Below, piece by piece: positions 7,360 to 15,239 of a stretch of 23,409 nucleotides of DNA. A model generated the notes under the pieces. The model searched no databases. It had not been told where the DNA came from and saw only the letters and a program-made list of their open reading frames with translations. Source of the stretch: Caryophanales bacterium UBA3631 (lineage in GTDB: Bacteria > Bacillota_I > Bacilli_A > RF39 > UBA660); assembly GCA_002374055.1 (NCBI GenBank), contig DFLA01000033.1:1-23409 (forward strand), written 5' to 3'. Position numbers and translations under genes: made by a program. Every line of letters begins with the position of its first letter. Positions within the stretch are counted from its first letter, which is position 1.

Positions 7360-7869
7360 TTAATCTCTAACAAGATAATCCTCTCCTTTAAATGGCTCAC
7401 TAAATAATAAATTTCTATAATTTTGTTGCCTCAAAACCTCATATACACCAATTGCAACACTATTCGATAAATTTAGAGCCCTTATATTACTATTCATTGG
7501 AATGCGCATACATCTATCCAGATGATTTTTTAAAATATCCTTAGGAATACCAGTACTTTCCTTTCCAAAAATTAAATAAATATTTTCAGAAATATCACTA
7601 AAATCAAAATCAGTATGTGGCTTATTACCATATCTAGTAAAAAAATAATAACTACCCTCATTTTTACTAGCAAACTCATCAAAACTTTTATAAACATAAT
7701 ACTGGCAATGATCTATATAATTAACACCACAACGCTTAATACTCTTCTCATCTAATTTAAAACCTAATGGCTCAATTAAATGTAAAACCACACCAGTTCC
7801 CGCACATGTTCTCATAATATTACCAGTATTCTGAGGTATCTCGGGTTCGTACAACACAACATTAATCAT
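7360..7869 (-). CDS. trmL: tRNA (cytidine/uridine-34 2'-O)-methyltransferase TrmL
   Basis: A 169-residue SPOUT-class enzyme that methylates the ribose of the wobble base in certain leucine tRNAs using S-adenosylmethionine. All family motifs are visible: EPEIPQNTGNIMRTC (8-22), IYLIFGKESTGIP (97-109) and the C-terminal knot motif NIRALNLSNSVAI (128-140). Its length matches TrmL/YibK (about 155-170). The start ATG has GGAGGAG just upstream, inside the end of the preceding gene, which it overlaps by 8 bases. It is the last gene of the four-gene operon begun at 9733. Its stop is followed by a T-run but only a very short hairpin. It is a housekeeping tRNA modification gene and its link to the envelope genes is probably only positional. 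Confidence 0.93.
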   Translation of the reverse strand: MINVVLYEPEIPQNTGNIMRTCAGTGVVLHLIEPLGFKLDEKSIKRCGVNYIDHCQYYVYKSFDEFASKNEGSYYFFTRYGNKPHTDFDFSDISENIYLIFGKESTGIPKDILKNHLDRCMRIPMNSNIRALNLSNSVAIGVYEVLRQQNYRNLLFSEPFKGEDYLVRD

Positions 7870-8353
7870 AATACTCCTCCAATAAATCTAATAATCTTTC
7901 ATTGTTAAGATATCTTGAACTCACAATCTTATCAATATGCTGATTCTTAAAACAAACAAATAAAGGTAAATCTTTCAAAGACACATTTGAACAATTATCA
8001 CAAAAAGAATTTAATAAAGAATTAAATAAACTAACATTATTAATAATACCATAGTCAAAATATAAAACTTTTTTCTTATATTTTTTATCAACAATAGAAT
8101 CCTTCAATAAATCATTAAAAGAAGAATCCTTACCATTAGAAACATAAAGAATAAAATTACCATTTTCCTTACTATAACTAACAATATTATTATATAAAAC
8201 ATCATAATTCTTACCAGAAACATCAAAAACATAATCTGTAATAGAAGATTCATCAACACTATTTGAATTCAAATATAACTTTGATAAATAAAAAACTAAA
8301 CCAAATGATAAAATATAAATAACTAACAAAATAATAATGTTTCTATATTTCAT
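7862..8353 (-). CDS. Membrane-anchored thioredoxin-like protein without CXXC
   Basis: A 163-residue protein with one N-terminal membrane helix (about 5-25), the rest probably outside. Residues 45-163 follow a thioredoxin-like order: strand FILYVS (67-72), a helix from NGKDSSFNDLL, strand KVLYFD (95-100), then LPLFVCFKNQHI (129-140), where P130 sits at the cis-proline place, and a last helix LLDLLEEYY. The usual CXXC spot is NGKDSS, with no Cys. Three cysteines lie elsewhere (C118, C121 in FCDNC; C134). Start choice: ATG at 8353 with GGGTGA five bases before it; a GTG at 8362 overlaps that site. It starts just after the ATPase stop and overlaps trmL. Partner and function are unknown; the fold is inferred by eye. 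Confidence 0.72.
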   Translation of the reverse strand: MKYRNIIILLVIYILSFGLVFYLSKLYLNSNSVDESSITDYVFDVSGKNYDVLYNNIVSYSKENGNFILYVSNGKDSSFNDLLKDSIVDKKYKKKVLYFDYGIINNVSLFNSLLNSFCDNCSNVSLKDLPLFVCFKNQHIDKIVSSRYLNNERLLDLLEEYYD

Positions 8354-8358
8354 AAAAA

Positions 8359-9312
8359 TCACCCTATCTCATTATTAACATCTAAATCATCAATACTTAT
8401 AACAGGTAAAACAATATTTTCCTCCATACACAACTTTTCAAACTTTTCTCGAAAAGCAGCAAGTTCCTTAACAATACTATCAGGATAAATTCTTTTACTC
8501 ATCTTAATAGCATTATAAACATCCAAAACATTTACCTCAGTCCTATTATCAACAAGAGCCATAGAAAAAGATTGACTCAAAACAGAAAAAGCAACATCAG
8601 GATACATAGCAGATAGTCCATATGTTCTCTTATACTCACTAGTAGCGCTCACAATAGACTCAAGTAATAACCTAACAATATAATCATTATACTTAAAATG
8701 AACCCCTGTTTGATACTCATACTTAGGTAATGACTGAAACAATATTTCAACAGTAGTAGCAGAATCAGGTTCTTCAACATCTATCCTATCAAACCTACGT
8801 AAGAAAGCCCTATCGCGTACAACATAAGTTTCATATTCAATAGTCGTAGTAGCTCCAATTGCCTTAATATCACCCCTATCCAAACTAGGTTTTAAAATAT
8901 TAGCCAAATCAACAGGACTATCAGGATTAGAATTAACAAGAGTATGAACCTCGTCGATAAAAAGAATAACTCTACCAATAGACTTCAATTCCTCAACCAA
9001 CAAATTAATAGACAAATACTCTTTTCCATTAAAAGAAACCTTATTCATTAAAGAAGAAGAATTAACCTTAAAAATCTTATAATCTTTTAAAGCATCAGGA
9101 ACCATACCTTTTTGAATAAGATATGCAAGACCCTCAACAATCGCAGTTTTACCAATACCTGGTTTACCAACAAGCAAAGCAGATTTCTCAGGAGCAAGCA
9201 AAATAATCATTAACTTCTTAATTTCACTATCACGAGCAATAGCTGGATTAGTAACATAATTTTTAGAAGTTAAATCCTCACATATACTATCAATAACAGA
9301 ATACTCATTCAT
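8359..9312 (-). CDS. Single-domain Clp-like AAA+ ATPase
   Basis: A 317-residue ATPase most like the first AAA domain (D1) of ClpA/ClpB/ClpC. Features are Walker A GKPGIGKT (49-56), LVEELK plus Walker B LFIDEVHTL (117-125), sensor-1 region AIGATTTIEYE (151-161), and arginine finger RAFLRRFDRIDVEEP (168-182). After these come a helical lid (about 185-290) and a short tail. The N-terminal Clp-N repeats, the middle domain, the second AAA domain and any ClpP-binding loop are missing, so it is not a normal Clp unfoldase. All catalytic residues are intact, so it is not a decayed copy. The start is ATG, one base after the stop of the thioredoxin lipoprotein gene, with GGAGG overlapping that stop. Its own stop is TGA. 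It is probably a cytosolic hexameric remodeller whose target is unknown, perhaps the membrane proteins of the same operon. Confidence 0.87.
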   Translation of the reverse strand: MNEYSVIDSICEDLTSKNYVTNPAIARDSEIKKLMIILLAPEKSALLVGKPGIGKTAIVEGLAYLIQKGMVPDALKDYKIFKVNSSSLMNKVSFNGKEYLSINLLVEELKSIGRVILFIDEVHTLVNSNPDSPVDLANILKPSLDRGDIKAIGATTTIEYETYVVRDRAFLRRFDRIDVEEPDSATTVEILFQSLPKYEYQTGVHFKYNDYIVRLLLESIVSATSEYKRTYGLSAMYPDVAFSVLSQSFSMALVDNRTEVNVLDVYNAIKMSKRIYPDSIVKELAAFREKFEKLCMEENIVLPVISIDDLDVNNEIG

Positions 9313-9313
9313 A

Positions 9314-9733
9314 CTAAGCCTCCTTTAAATAACCCATTTTAGTATAAGCCTTAACAACATTACTTAAATTCTCACTACCGACAATTCTATAATAAACAGA
9401 TGTATGCTTACCATTCTCAACAAAAATAGTTGTAGGAGTACTACTGAAATTAATCTCAGATTTTAACAAATTAAACTGTTCATCAGATAATTTAGAAATA
9501 TCCAAATATCTTACATTAACCTGATACTTAGATATAAAAGACTCCATTGTTCCCTTAAACATAGAACAAGCACTACATGTAGAACTTCCAATGACTAAAG
9601 GAAACGATTCTCCATTATCCATCATATTAACATAATCATCATAACTAATTTCAGTATATGTAGTTAACTTGCTCTTACTACAACCAGTAAATAAAAATAA
9701 TGAAATAACAAACATAATAAAAAACTTTTTCAC
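9314..9733 (-). CDS. Thioredoxin-like lipoprotein with CSAC active site
   Basis: A 139-residue lipoprotein. The lipobox LFTGC gives a lipidated Cys at residue 18. The thioredoxin domain (about 28-139) carries the active motif CSAC (C53, C56) in GSSTCSACSMFK, and the cis-proline P100 in FSSTPTTIFVENGK. It should act outside the membrane as a disulfide reductase, isomerase or oxidase. The start is a GTG five bases after GAGGTG. It is the first gene of an operon with a Clp-like ATPase, a cysteine-poor thioredoxin-like membrane protein and trmL. Its promoter is 120-150 bases upstream. An intact redox gene beside degenerate relatives suggests a local family with divided roles, which is inference. 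Confidence 0.87.
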   Translation of the reverse strand: MKKFFIMFVISLFLFTGCSKSKLTTYTEISYDDYVNMMDNGESFPLVIGSSTCSACSMFKGTMESFISKYQVNVRYLDISKLSDEQFNLLKSEINFSSTPTTIFVENGKHTSVYYRIVGSENLSNVVKAYTKMGYLKEA

Positions 9734-9855
9734 AATAACACCTCACATAATACAATAAAGAATAGAAATATTAAACCATAACAAGTTTAAGACTATTAAA
9801 TAACTATCTTAAACATAAATATATCTATCCAATATTCATAACATATAACATATAT

Positions 9856-9884
9856 AATATACCATACAAACAATTGTATATCAA
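9856..9884 (-). promoter_or_regulatory. Sigma-A promoter of the thioredoxin-ATPase-trmL operon
   Basis: TTGATA (9884-9879), a 17-base spacer and TATATT (9861-9856) with TGG before the -10. The spacer contains the inverted repeat ATACAA / TTGTAT, so a repressor could bind between the two hexamers. About 120 bases of untranslated leader follow, in which I see no riboswitch or T-box. Confidence 0.7.
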
Positions 9885-9902
9885 CAAAAAACTAATCCTT
9901 TT

Positions 9903-9940
9903 TAAAAAAATAAAAAAAGAGTTTTATACTTACTAAACCC
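9903..9940 (-). terminator. Terminator after LysM protein gene
   Basis: Stem GGGTTT / AAACTC with one G-U pair (9919-9940 in all), followed on the minus strand by a long T-rich run. The TAG stop (9935-9933) lies inside the hairpin. Confidence 0.7.
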
Positions 9941-10370
9941 TTTCATTCATTACTAATTGACCAGGAACCAAATATAAATTACCAATAAAACTAGAATCAA
10001 AATCAGAAATTCCAAAAAAATTCAAAACATCAAAAACAGTATCATCATCCTTTGTAATATATGACTTGAAATTTGGAATTAATAACTCCTGACCAGGATA
10101 TATAAAATCATCCTCTTTAATACCATTTATCTCATACAAAAGATCAACAGATTGCCCATATCTAGAAGCAATACTAGACATAGTATCACCTGATTTAACA
10201 ATATATTTAAAATAAACATCATTACCCTTTGGTAAAACAATCATATTACCAGTCAAAATATAAGAAGAATCAACACCATTCAAACCCAATATTTCATCAG
10301 GTAAAATATTAAACCTATCAGAAATTGACTGTAAAGTATCACCATCAACAATCTCATAAACCTGATACAT
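9933..10370 (-). CDS. LysM-repeat protein, no signal peptide
   Basis: A 145-residue protein made of LysM modules: LysM1 (about 3-46; YEIVDGDTLQSISDRFNI...), LysM2 (about 52-97; YIVKSGDTMSSIASRYG...IYPGQELLIPN), and a degenerate third (about 98-145; YITKDDDTVFDVLNFFGI...LVPGQLV). LysM binds N-acetylglucosamine-containing chains such as peptidoglycan. No signal peptide or membrane segment is present, so it is either cytosolic or exported by a non-classical route; SafA- and CotE-like spore-coat LysM proteins also lack one, but there is no other sign of a coat here. The start is an ATG after GGGGTGATTTA. A longer reading frame to 10439 overlaps the deacetylase gene. It is the last gene of the envelope operon 12106-9933. 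Confidence 0.87.
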   Translation of the reverse strand: MYQVYEIVDGDTLQSISDRFNILPDEILGLNGVDSSYILTGNMIVLPKGNDVYFKYIVKSGDTMSSIASRYGQSVDLLYEINGIKEDDFIYPGQELLIPNFKSYITKDDDTVFDVLNFFGISDFDSSFIGNLYLVPGQLVMNERV

Positions 10371-10413
10371 TAAATCACCCCAAAATAATATATGAAATAT
10401 TGTAATAAAAGTG

Positions 10414-11829
10414 CTAATTCGAAATTCTATGATGAACAACAGGACTACTAAAATCTAAAGATTTAAAACTATAACCATTAGACAAACCATATTGAATAAC
10501 CTTCTCAACAGAACGAATACTATTAATATTAGAATCATGTTGTAAAACAACATAATAAGACCCATTACCTAAACCATTAATGATATTCTGATAATAAACG
10601 TCACTACTCATAACCCTTCCACTAGCGTCACCACTAGACACATTCCAATCAAAATACTTAAATCCCCTGTCACCTACCATATTAGACAAAACACTCATAA
10701 TACCAGATGAATAATTACGACTAACAGTATTAGAACTCCCTCCAGGAAACCTTATTAAATTAGAATACTTACCAGTCTGTTTCTTAACAATCTCATTAAT
10801 AGAAGAAAGATCACTAAAAAAAGCATCGACACTAGAATAAATTAAACTATAATTATGAGAAAAAGAATGCAAACCTATACTATGACCTTGATTATAAGCC
10901 TCACTAATATAATGAAAATACGAACTATTCAAACCAGTAACAAAAAAAGTTGCCTTAACATCATACTTAGCAAGAATACTTAAAAGCTCACCCGTATACT
11001 GACTAGGACCGTCATCAAAAGTTAAATAAATAACCTTACTACCATTACTAGGAGAATATACATTAACAATTCTTTCTTTATTAGAAACATTACCACTAGA
11101 ATCACTAACACTATACTTCAAAATATAAGTACCAGCAATAGAACTATCAACATTACCCTCAACAGTTACCTTATCAGTTATATCACCATCACAATTATCA
11201 GAAACAGTATACCCATATTCATTAAAAGAAGAACCAAGAGGTAAATAAACCGTTTCATCGCCTATTAAATTCAACTGAGGAGAAACAATATCCTCCCTCT
11301 TCAAATTAATAAACTTACTATCAGAATTTAAAGAAGAATCCTGAACACTTACAACCAACCTATCATCTTGCAAATCATACTTAATCTTATCACTCAAATC
11401 ACCATCATATTCATCATAAGCACTAACATCAATATCAAATGAATCAGAATTTGGACAAACAGATAAAGAATCAACAGATAAATTAATTACCGGCGCAACA
11501 TTATCAACAACATTTACTTTTTTATATAATTTCTTATTCTTTTTTCCTTTACTAGCAACATATGTTAAATCATATACACCAATTTTAGAAGTATCAACAT
11601 TACTAAAAACTTCAACATCAACCTTTTTACAACTGATCCTATTACCATAACAAGCTCCTATATTCTCAGGAATAAAATCAGAATTTACAGATATTGTATA
11701 ACTATCAACACTATCACTAAAAATAAAACGATTATGAAAAAGAAAAACTAATACAAGAAATAAAAGAAAAAAGAAAAATAAAAATACTAAAAGCTTATTC
11801 TTCAACAATAACTTTTTCACAACGACCAT
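10414..11829 (-). CDS. Membrane-anchored polysaccharide deacetylase with Ig-like domains
   Basis: A 471-residue enzyme with an N-terminal helix (about 12-32) followed by an extracellular stalk. Two or three Ig-like domains of DUF5011 type follow, with the repeated pattern VDNVAPVINL (108-117) and IVSPQLNLIGDETVYLPLGS (181-200) to about 258. The NodB deacetylase domain (about 263-465) carries TFDDGP (270-275), HSFSH (321-325, metal ligands H321 and H325 with D273), RFPGG (360-364), DWN (394-396) and the catalytic-base region LQHD (429-432). It likely removes acetyl groups from peptidoglycan or another wall glycan, often a lysozyme defence. The start is an ATG at 11829, overlapping the preceding lipoprotein gene by 35 bases with no good Shine-Dalgarno site. 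Coupled translation is likely; a start at GTG 11820 is possible. Confidence 0.9.
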   Translation of the reverse strand: MVVVKKLLLKNKLLVFLFFFFLLFLVLVFLFHNRFIFSDSVDSYTISVNSDFIPENIGACYGNRISCKKVDVEVFSNVDTSKIGVYDLTYVASKGKKNKKLYKKVNVVDNVAPVINLSVDSLSVCPNSDSFDIDVSAYDEYDGDLSDKIKYDLQDDRLVVSVQDSSLNSDSKFINLKREDIVSPQLNLIGDETVYLPLGSSFNEYGYTVSDNCDGDITDKVTVEGNVDSSIAGTYILKYSVSDSSGNVSNKERIVNVYSPSNGSKVIYLTFDDGPSQYTGELLSILAKYDVKATFFVTGLNSSYFHYISEAYNQGHSIGLHSFSHNYSLIYSSVDAFFSDLSSINEIVKKQTGKYSNLIRFPGGSSNTVSRNYSSGIMSVLSNMVGDRGFKYFDWNVSSGDASGRVMSSDVYYQNIINGLGNGSYYVVLQHDSNINSIRSVEKVIQYGLSNGYSFKSLDFSSPVVHHRISN

Positions 11830-12106
11830 TTAAATCAGCCAATGCACCATTCATAATCTTTAAAGCATTATCATTATCCGTATTACCAACCAAATGTTCC
11901 TCATTCAAAATATTAACAGTTTCCTGTCCTAATTCACCATCAACAGAATCAATATATTTAACAATCTGGCCATTCTCAACAACTAAATTAAACTTACTAT
12001 CCTCAGTAACACACGAGAATTCATCATGAACAATAACCTTTTCTTTTTCCATACAACCTGTCAAACATAAAAAACCTAATACAAAAAACAATACTTTTTT
12101 ATTCAT
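11795..12106 (-). CDS. Small lipoprotein, unknown function
   Basis: A 103-residue lipoprotein with a clear signal peptide and lipobox LTGC (lipidated Cys at 18). The mature part is acidic, with two more Cys (in EFSCVTE and NGRCEKV) that could form a disulfide. The pattern FNLVVENGQIVKYIDSVDGELG resembles small YehR-type lipoproteins of Firmicutes, but I do not place it firmly. The start ATG follows GGAGAGTGAT. It is the first gene of the envelope operon, directly followed and overlapped by the polysaccharide deacetylase gene, so a role in the wall is plausible. Confidence 0.78.
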   Translation of the reverse strand: MNKKVLFFVLGFLCLTGCMEKEKVIVHDEFSCVTEDSKFNLVVENGQIVKYIDSVDGELGQETVNILNEEHLVGNTDNDNALKIMNGALADLNGRCEKVIVEE

Positions 12107-12132
12107 ATAAAATCACTCTCCATTATATACAA

Positions 12133-12161
12133 ATTATAACACAAAATAAAAAAAGAGGCAA
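12133..12161 (-). promoter_or_regulatory. Sigma-A promoter of lipoprotein-deacetylase-LysM operon
   Basis: TTGCCT (12161-12156), a 17-base spacer and TATAAT (12138-12133) with TG one base before the -10. Its -35 lies inside the terminator hairpin of the preceding gene, so terminator and promoter share bases. Confidence 0.75.
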
Positions 12162-12170
12162 AAAACCTCT
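12147..12170 (-). terminator. Terminator after LppM-like gene
   Basis: 5-bp stem AGAGG / CCTCT (12154-12158 with 12166-12170), 7-base loop, then a T-run on the minus strand. The TAG stop (12171-12169) is part of the stem. Confidence 0.75.
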
Positions 12171-13530
12171 AATTATTATTCTGATTATTATTTATAGAAT
12201 CAGAAGATTGATTAAATATATTATTAAATTGATCATTAGGAATCATATTAATCGAACCATTCATATTTTGAGTATTCATACCTTGTTGACTTTGATCAAT
12301 AACTTGTTGATCTGAAACACCTTGCGTATTCATAACTTGTGGGTTTGAAATATCCTGGGAATTCATACCCTGCACATTCTGAATATTTTGAGAACTTTGA
12401 ATATCTTGTGGTTGAACACTTTGTACACTTGAAATATTTTCAATTCCAGATACAGTTTGAACAGGATCACTCACAATATCAACTGGCTCAACAATATCAA
12501 TCTCAGATGGCTGATTAACAACACCTAAATTATTAGACTGTACACCACTTAAATCATTTGATTCACTCGATAAATTCATACCGTCAATGCCTTGATTCTG
12601 TGACATTAAATGCTGATTAAAAGCTTGTTCAGAAAAAGGTTGAGTAGTATTAGGAACTTCACTTAATTCAGGAATAACACTTGAACTATCAACAGAAGCA
12701 TCATCTCTTCTATTCTTTTTCTTCTTAGAGACAACTATTATAACTATAATTAATATAATTAATAATAGTGCGCCACCACCAACTAAAATAATATTTGACA
12801 TATTATATAAAGAAAATTCAAATTCAATAGAGTTTGTACCTGATACTAAATTCCAAGACAAATCCTTACCATCATTATTAGATGTACTAGCATTATTACT
12901 AATTGAAGAATAAGGTAATTTAACATTAAAACTTAAATCCATATTTGATAAAGCACTACTCATACCAGAAAAATCATCATCATCAAATAAATTCAAATCA
13001 GAATTATCTTCTGTTTCATCATTTGTAATAACATCATCATTTGTAATAACCTCATCATCACTACTAATAATTTCATCATCATTAAATAAATCATCAGAAG
13101 AATTATCAAAATTTGATAAATTACTATCAGATGTATCAAAATCAAATTTAGCTACATAAGTATTTTTAAAGAAACCTTTTTTTACCTTAAAAATCTTAGA
13201 GCTATCAGAACCATCAGATGACAAACTATATTTAACATCCGAATCAGTACTTACAGAATCAATATTTTTAACCTTTCTTGTTAAAGTTACACCTTTATAA
13301 TTACCATCAGAATAATCACTAACAGTAAATCCTTGTTTTTCAAAATTAGATTTTTCCTCATCAGAAATTTTTGCATTTTCACCAAATATAGAAGAATCTA
13401 ATCCATAATTAATTGAAAAACTCATTGACTTATCTTTCTTTATCTCCATGTTACCTTGATATCTAACACACCCAGTAGCAGAAAATAAAAAAACAAAAAT
13501 TGAAAATAAATAAATAAACTTCTTTCTCAT
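12169..13530 (-). CDS. LppM-like lipoprotein with transmembrane helix and Gln/Asn-rich tail
   Basis: A 453-residue protein. A lipobox (SATGC, lipidated Cys 21) starts an extracellular domain (about 22-240) like the LppM/DUF3153 family of Firmicutes and Actinobacteria. An acidic low-complexity insert (about 133-188, rich in Asp/Asn/Ser) splits that domain. A membrane helix (about 246-268) and a basic stop-transfer stretch (KKKKNRR) follow. The cytoplasmic tail (about 275-453) is Gln/Asn/Ser-rich, with short repeats such as NxQGxxxxQ. In mycobacteria LppM is linked to lipid-glycan handling; no function is known for this form. Being lipidated and having a helix makes it anchored twice. The start is an ATG after GAAAGGA. 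It is a single-gene unit between a promoter and a terminator. Confidence 0.78.
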   Translation of the reverse strand: MRKKFIYLFSIFVFLFSATGCVRYQGNMEIKKDKSMSFSINYGLDSSIFGENAKISDEEKSNFEKQGFTVSDYSDGNYKGVTLTRKVKNIDSVSTDSDVKYSLSSDGSDSSKIFKVKKGFFKNTYVAKFDFDTSDSNLSNFDNSSDDLFNDDEIISSDDEVITNDDVITNDETEDNSDLNLFDDDDFSGMSSALSNMDLSFNVKLPYSSISNNASTSNNDGKDLSWNLVSGTNSIEFEFSLYNMSNIILVGGGALLLIILIIVIIVVSKKKKNRRDDASVDSSSVIPELSEVPNTTQPFSEQAFNQHLMSQNQGIDGMNLSSESNDLSGVQSNNLGVVNQPSEIDIVEPVDIVSDPVQTVSGIENISSVQSVQPQDIQSSQNIQNVQGMNSQDISNPQVMNTQGVSDQQVIDQSQQGMNTQNMNGSINMIPNDQFNNIFNQSSDSINNNQNNN

Positions 13531-13603
13531 ATTAAATCCTTTCTAAATAACTAATAACCCCCTCATACAACCTTTATATAAAAAACCAACCTCCTTACAA
13601 TAT

Positions 13604-13633
13604 ATTATACCTACCATAAAAAGTATAACACAA
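13604..13633 (-). promoter_or_regulatory. Promoter of LppM-like gene
   Basis: TTGTGT (13633-13628), an 18-base spacer and TATAAT (13609-13604) on the minus strand. The leader of about 65 bases contains two Shine-Dalgarno-like stretches and a 7-codon reading frame (13566-13543). Confidence 0.6.
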
Positions 13634-13651
13634 AAATAAAAAAAATAATAG

Positions 13652-13680
13652 AAAAAGTTTAAATGAATTAACATTTAAAC
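13652..13680 (-). terminator. Terminator after FAD-dependent oxidoreductase operon
   Basis: Perfect 9-bp stem GTTTAAATG / CATTTAAAC (13657-13665 with 13672-13680) with a 6-base loop holding the TAA stop, then a T-run on the minus strand. Confidence 0.82.
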
Positions 13681-15239
13681 TTAGAAGTAATTTTTTCAAA
13701 AACTTTTATTCCATCAACAGCAGCAGAAACAATACCACCAGCATACCCACAACCTTCTCCAGCCGGATATATACCAAAAATATTAGACTCAAAATTATCA
13801 TCACGAATAATCTTAATAGGAGACGAAGTTCTAGACTCAACTCCAGCCAAAACAACATCATTATCACTAAATCCATTTATCCTATTACCAAAATACTCCA
13901 TCGCTTCCTTCAAAGAAGAATTAATACTATCACTAAATAATAAATTCAAATCAGAAAAACAATATTTTCCCTTAATCATAGGTAATATTTTACCAAAAGA
14001 ATCAGACTTAACACACTTGACATAATCTCCATATAACTGAATAGGAATTAAACCATCACATAACTTATATGCACAAGATTCAAGAGATTCCTGAAACCTA
14101 ACACCATCAAATAAATTAGTTCCATAATCTGACTCATTAACAGTAACAACAATCGCACTATTAGCAACACCACTCTCACGAGCATGATTACTCATACCAT
14201 TAACAACCAACCTACCAGATTCACTAGAAGCATTAACAACATAACCACCAGGACACATACAAAAAGAATAAACACCTCGGCCACTAGAAGTATTATAAGT
14301 AAGCTTATAACTAGCAGGTCTTAAATACTTATAAAAATCACCAAACTGATTATAACTAATCATATCTTGAGAATGCATAACACGAACACCTACAGCAAAA
14401 GGTTTATTACACATATTAATTCCCCTACGATGAAGCATTCTAAAAGTATCACGCGCACTATGACCAATAGCTAAAACGAGTATTTCACAATCAATAACCT
14501 CATCATTAACAACAACGGACTTAACTTTTCCATCAACTATATTAATATCATTTAAACAAGAATTATACCTAAACTCTCCACCCATAGAGATAATCTCATT
14601 TCTCATATTCTTAACAACATCACGCAACTTATCAGTACCAATATGAGGCATAAAATCATACAAAATCTCTTGAGGAGCACCATTCTCGACAAATATGTTC
14701 AAAACTTCACCAATTCTATTATTCTTATCCTTAATTTGAGTACTTAACTTTCCATCAGAAAAAGTTCCCGCACCACCTTCACCAAATTGAACATTAGAAT
14801 TAGAATCAAACTTGCCACCATTCCAAAACTCATTAACAGTTTTAACCCTGCTATCCACATCCTCACCACGTTCAATAACAAGAGGACAAAAACCATACTT
14901 TGCAAGTTCATAAGCACAAAACAATCCACATGGACCACTACCAACAATAATAGGTCTATTACCTAAATCCAAACTTCCACAAGGAGAATATGAATATCTA
15001 TTACTAACAGACATAGAAACATCATTATCAAATCTAATCCTATCAATATTTTTAACCTCAACATCAACCTCATAAACAAAACAAACATTATCCTTATGAC
15101 GAGCATCAATACTTTTTTTAACAACCTTAACATTGACAATATCATTGACATTAATTTTCAACTTTCTTACCAAAGAACTATATAATTCTTGAAAATTATC
15201 ATTTTTTACACTTACTTTAACCTGTTTAACCCTAATCAT
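13668..15239 (-). CDS. FAD-dependent oxidoreductase, COG2509 family
   Basis: A 523-residue flavoprotein of the uncharacterised COG2509 family. A small N-terminal domain (about 1-85) precedes the dinucleotide-binding site VGSGPCG (99-105) with the ribose-binding acid in VIERG (E123). The blocks NVQFGEGGAGTFSDGKL and NRIGEVLNIFVENGAP are hallmarks of this family. At the C-terminus, ESRTSSPIKIIRD and GIYPAGEGCGYAGGIVSAAVDGI complete the FAD site. It is cytosolic, with no signal peptide; substrate unknown. The start is an ATG at 15239 (five bases after TAGGTGA); an in-frame GTG at 15248 overlaps that site. It overlaps the upstream flavoprotein gene by 8 bases, so the two are co-translated and followed by a good terminator. 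Confidence 0.9.
   Translation of the reverse strand: MIRVKQVKVSVKNDNFQELYSSLVRKLKINVNDIVNVKVVKKSIDARHKDNVCFVYEVDVEVKNIDRIRFDNDVSMSVSNRYSYSPCGSLDLGNRPIIVGSGPCGLFCAYELAKYGFCPLVIERGEDVDSRVKTVNEFWNGGKFDSNSNVQFGEGGAGTFSDGKLSTQIKDKNNRIGEVLNIFVENGAPQEILYDFMPHIGTDKLRDVVKNMRNEIISMGGEFRYNSCLNDINIVDGKVKSVVVNDEVIDCEILVLAIGHSARDTFRMLHRRGINMCNKPFAVGVRVMHSQDMISYNQFGDFYKYLRPASYKLTYNTSSGRGVYSFCMCPGGYVVNASSESGRLVVNGMSNHARESGVANSAIVVTVNESDYGTNLFDGVRFQESLESCAYKLCDGLIPIQLYGDYVKCVKSDSFGKILPMIKGKYCFSDLNLLFSDSINSSLKEAMEYFGNRINGFSDNDVVLAGVESRTSSPIKIIRDDNFESNIFGIYPAGEGCGYAGGIVSAAVDGIKVFEKITSKFKC

Noticed and set aside
7340..7375. Terminator after trmL
   Set aside because: Only a 4-bp stem around GATTAATC before the T-run; too weak to call.
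9734..9855. Riboswitch or T-box in the 120-base leader of the thioredoxin-ATPase operon
   Set aside because: No conserved motif or strong stem series was seen; also none upstream of the LysM genes, where c-di-AMP riboswitches can occur.
14744..15151. Two small Leu/Met-rich frames inside the COG2509 gene
   Set aside because: Shadow frames; the COG2509 frame is unbroken and matches its family.
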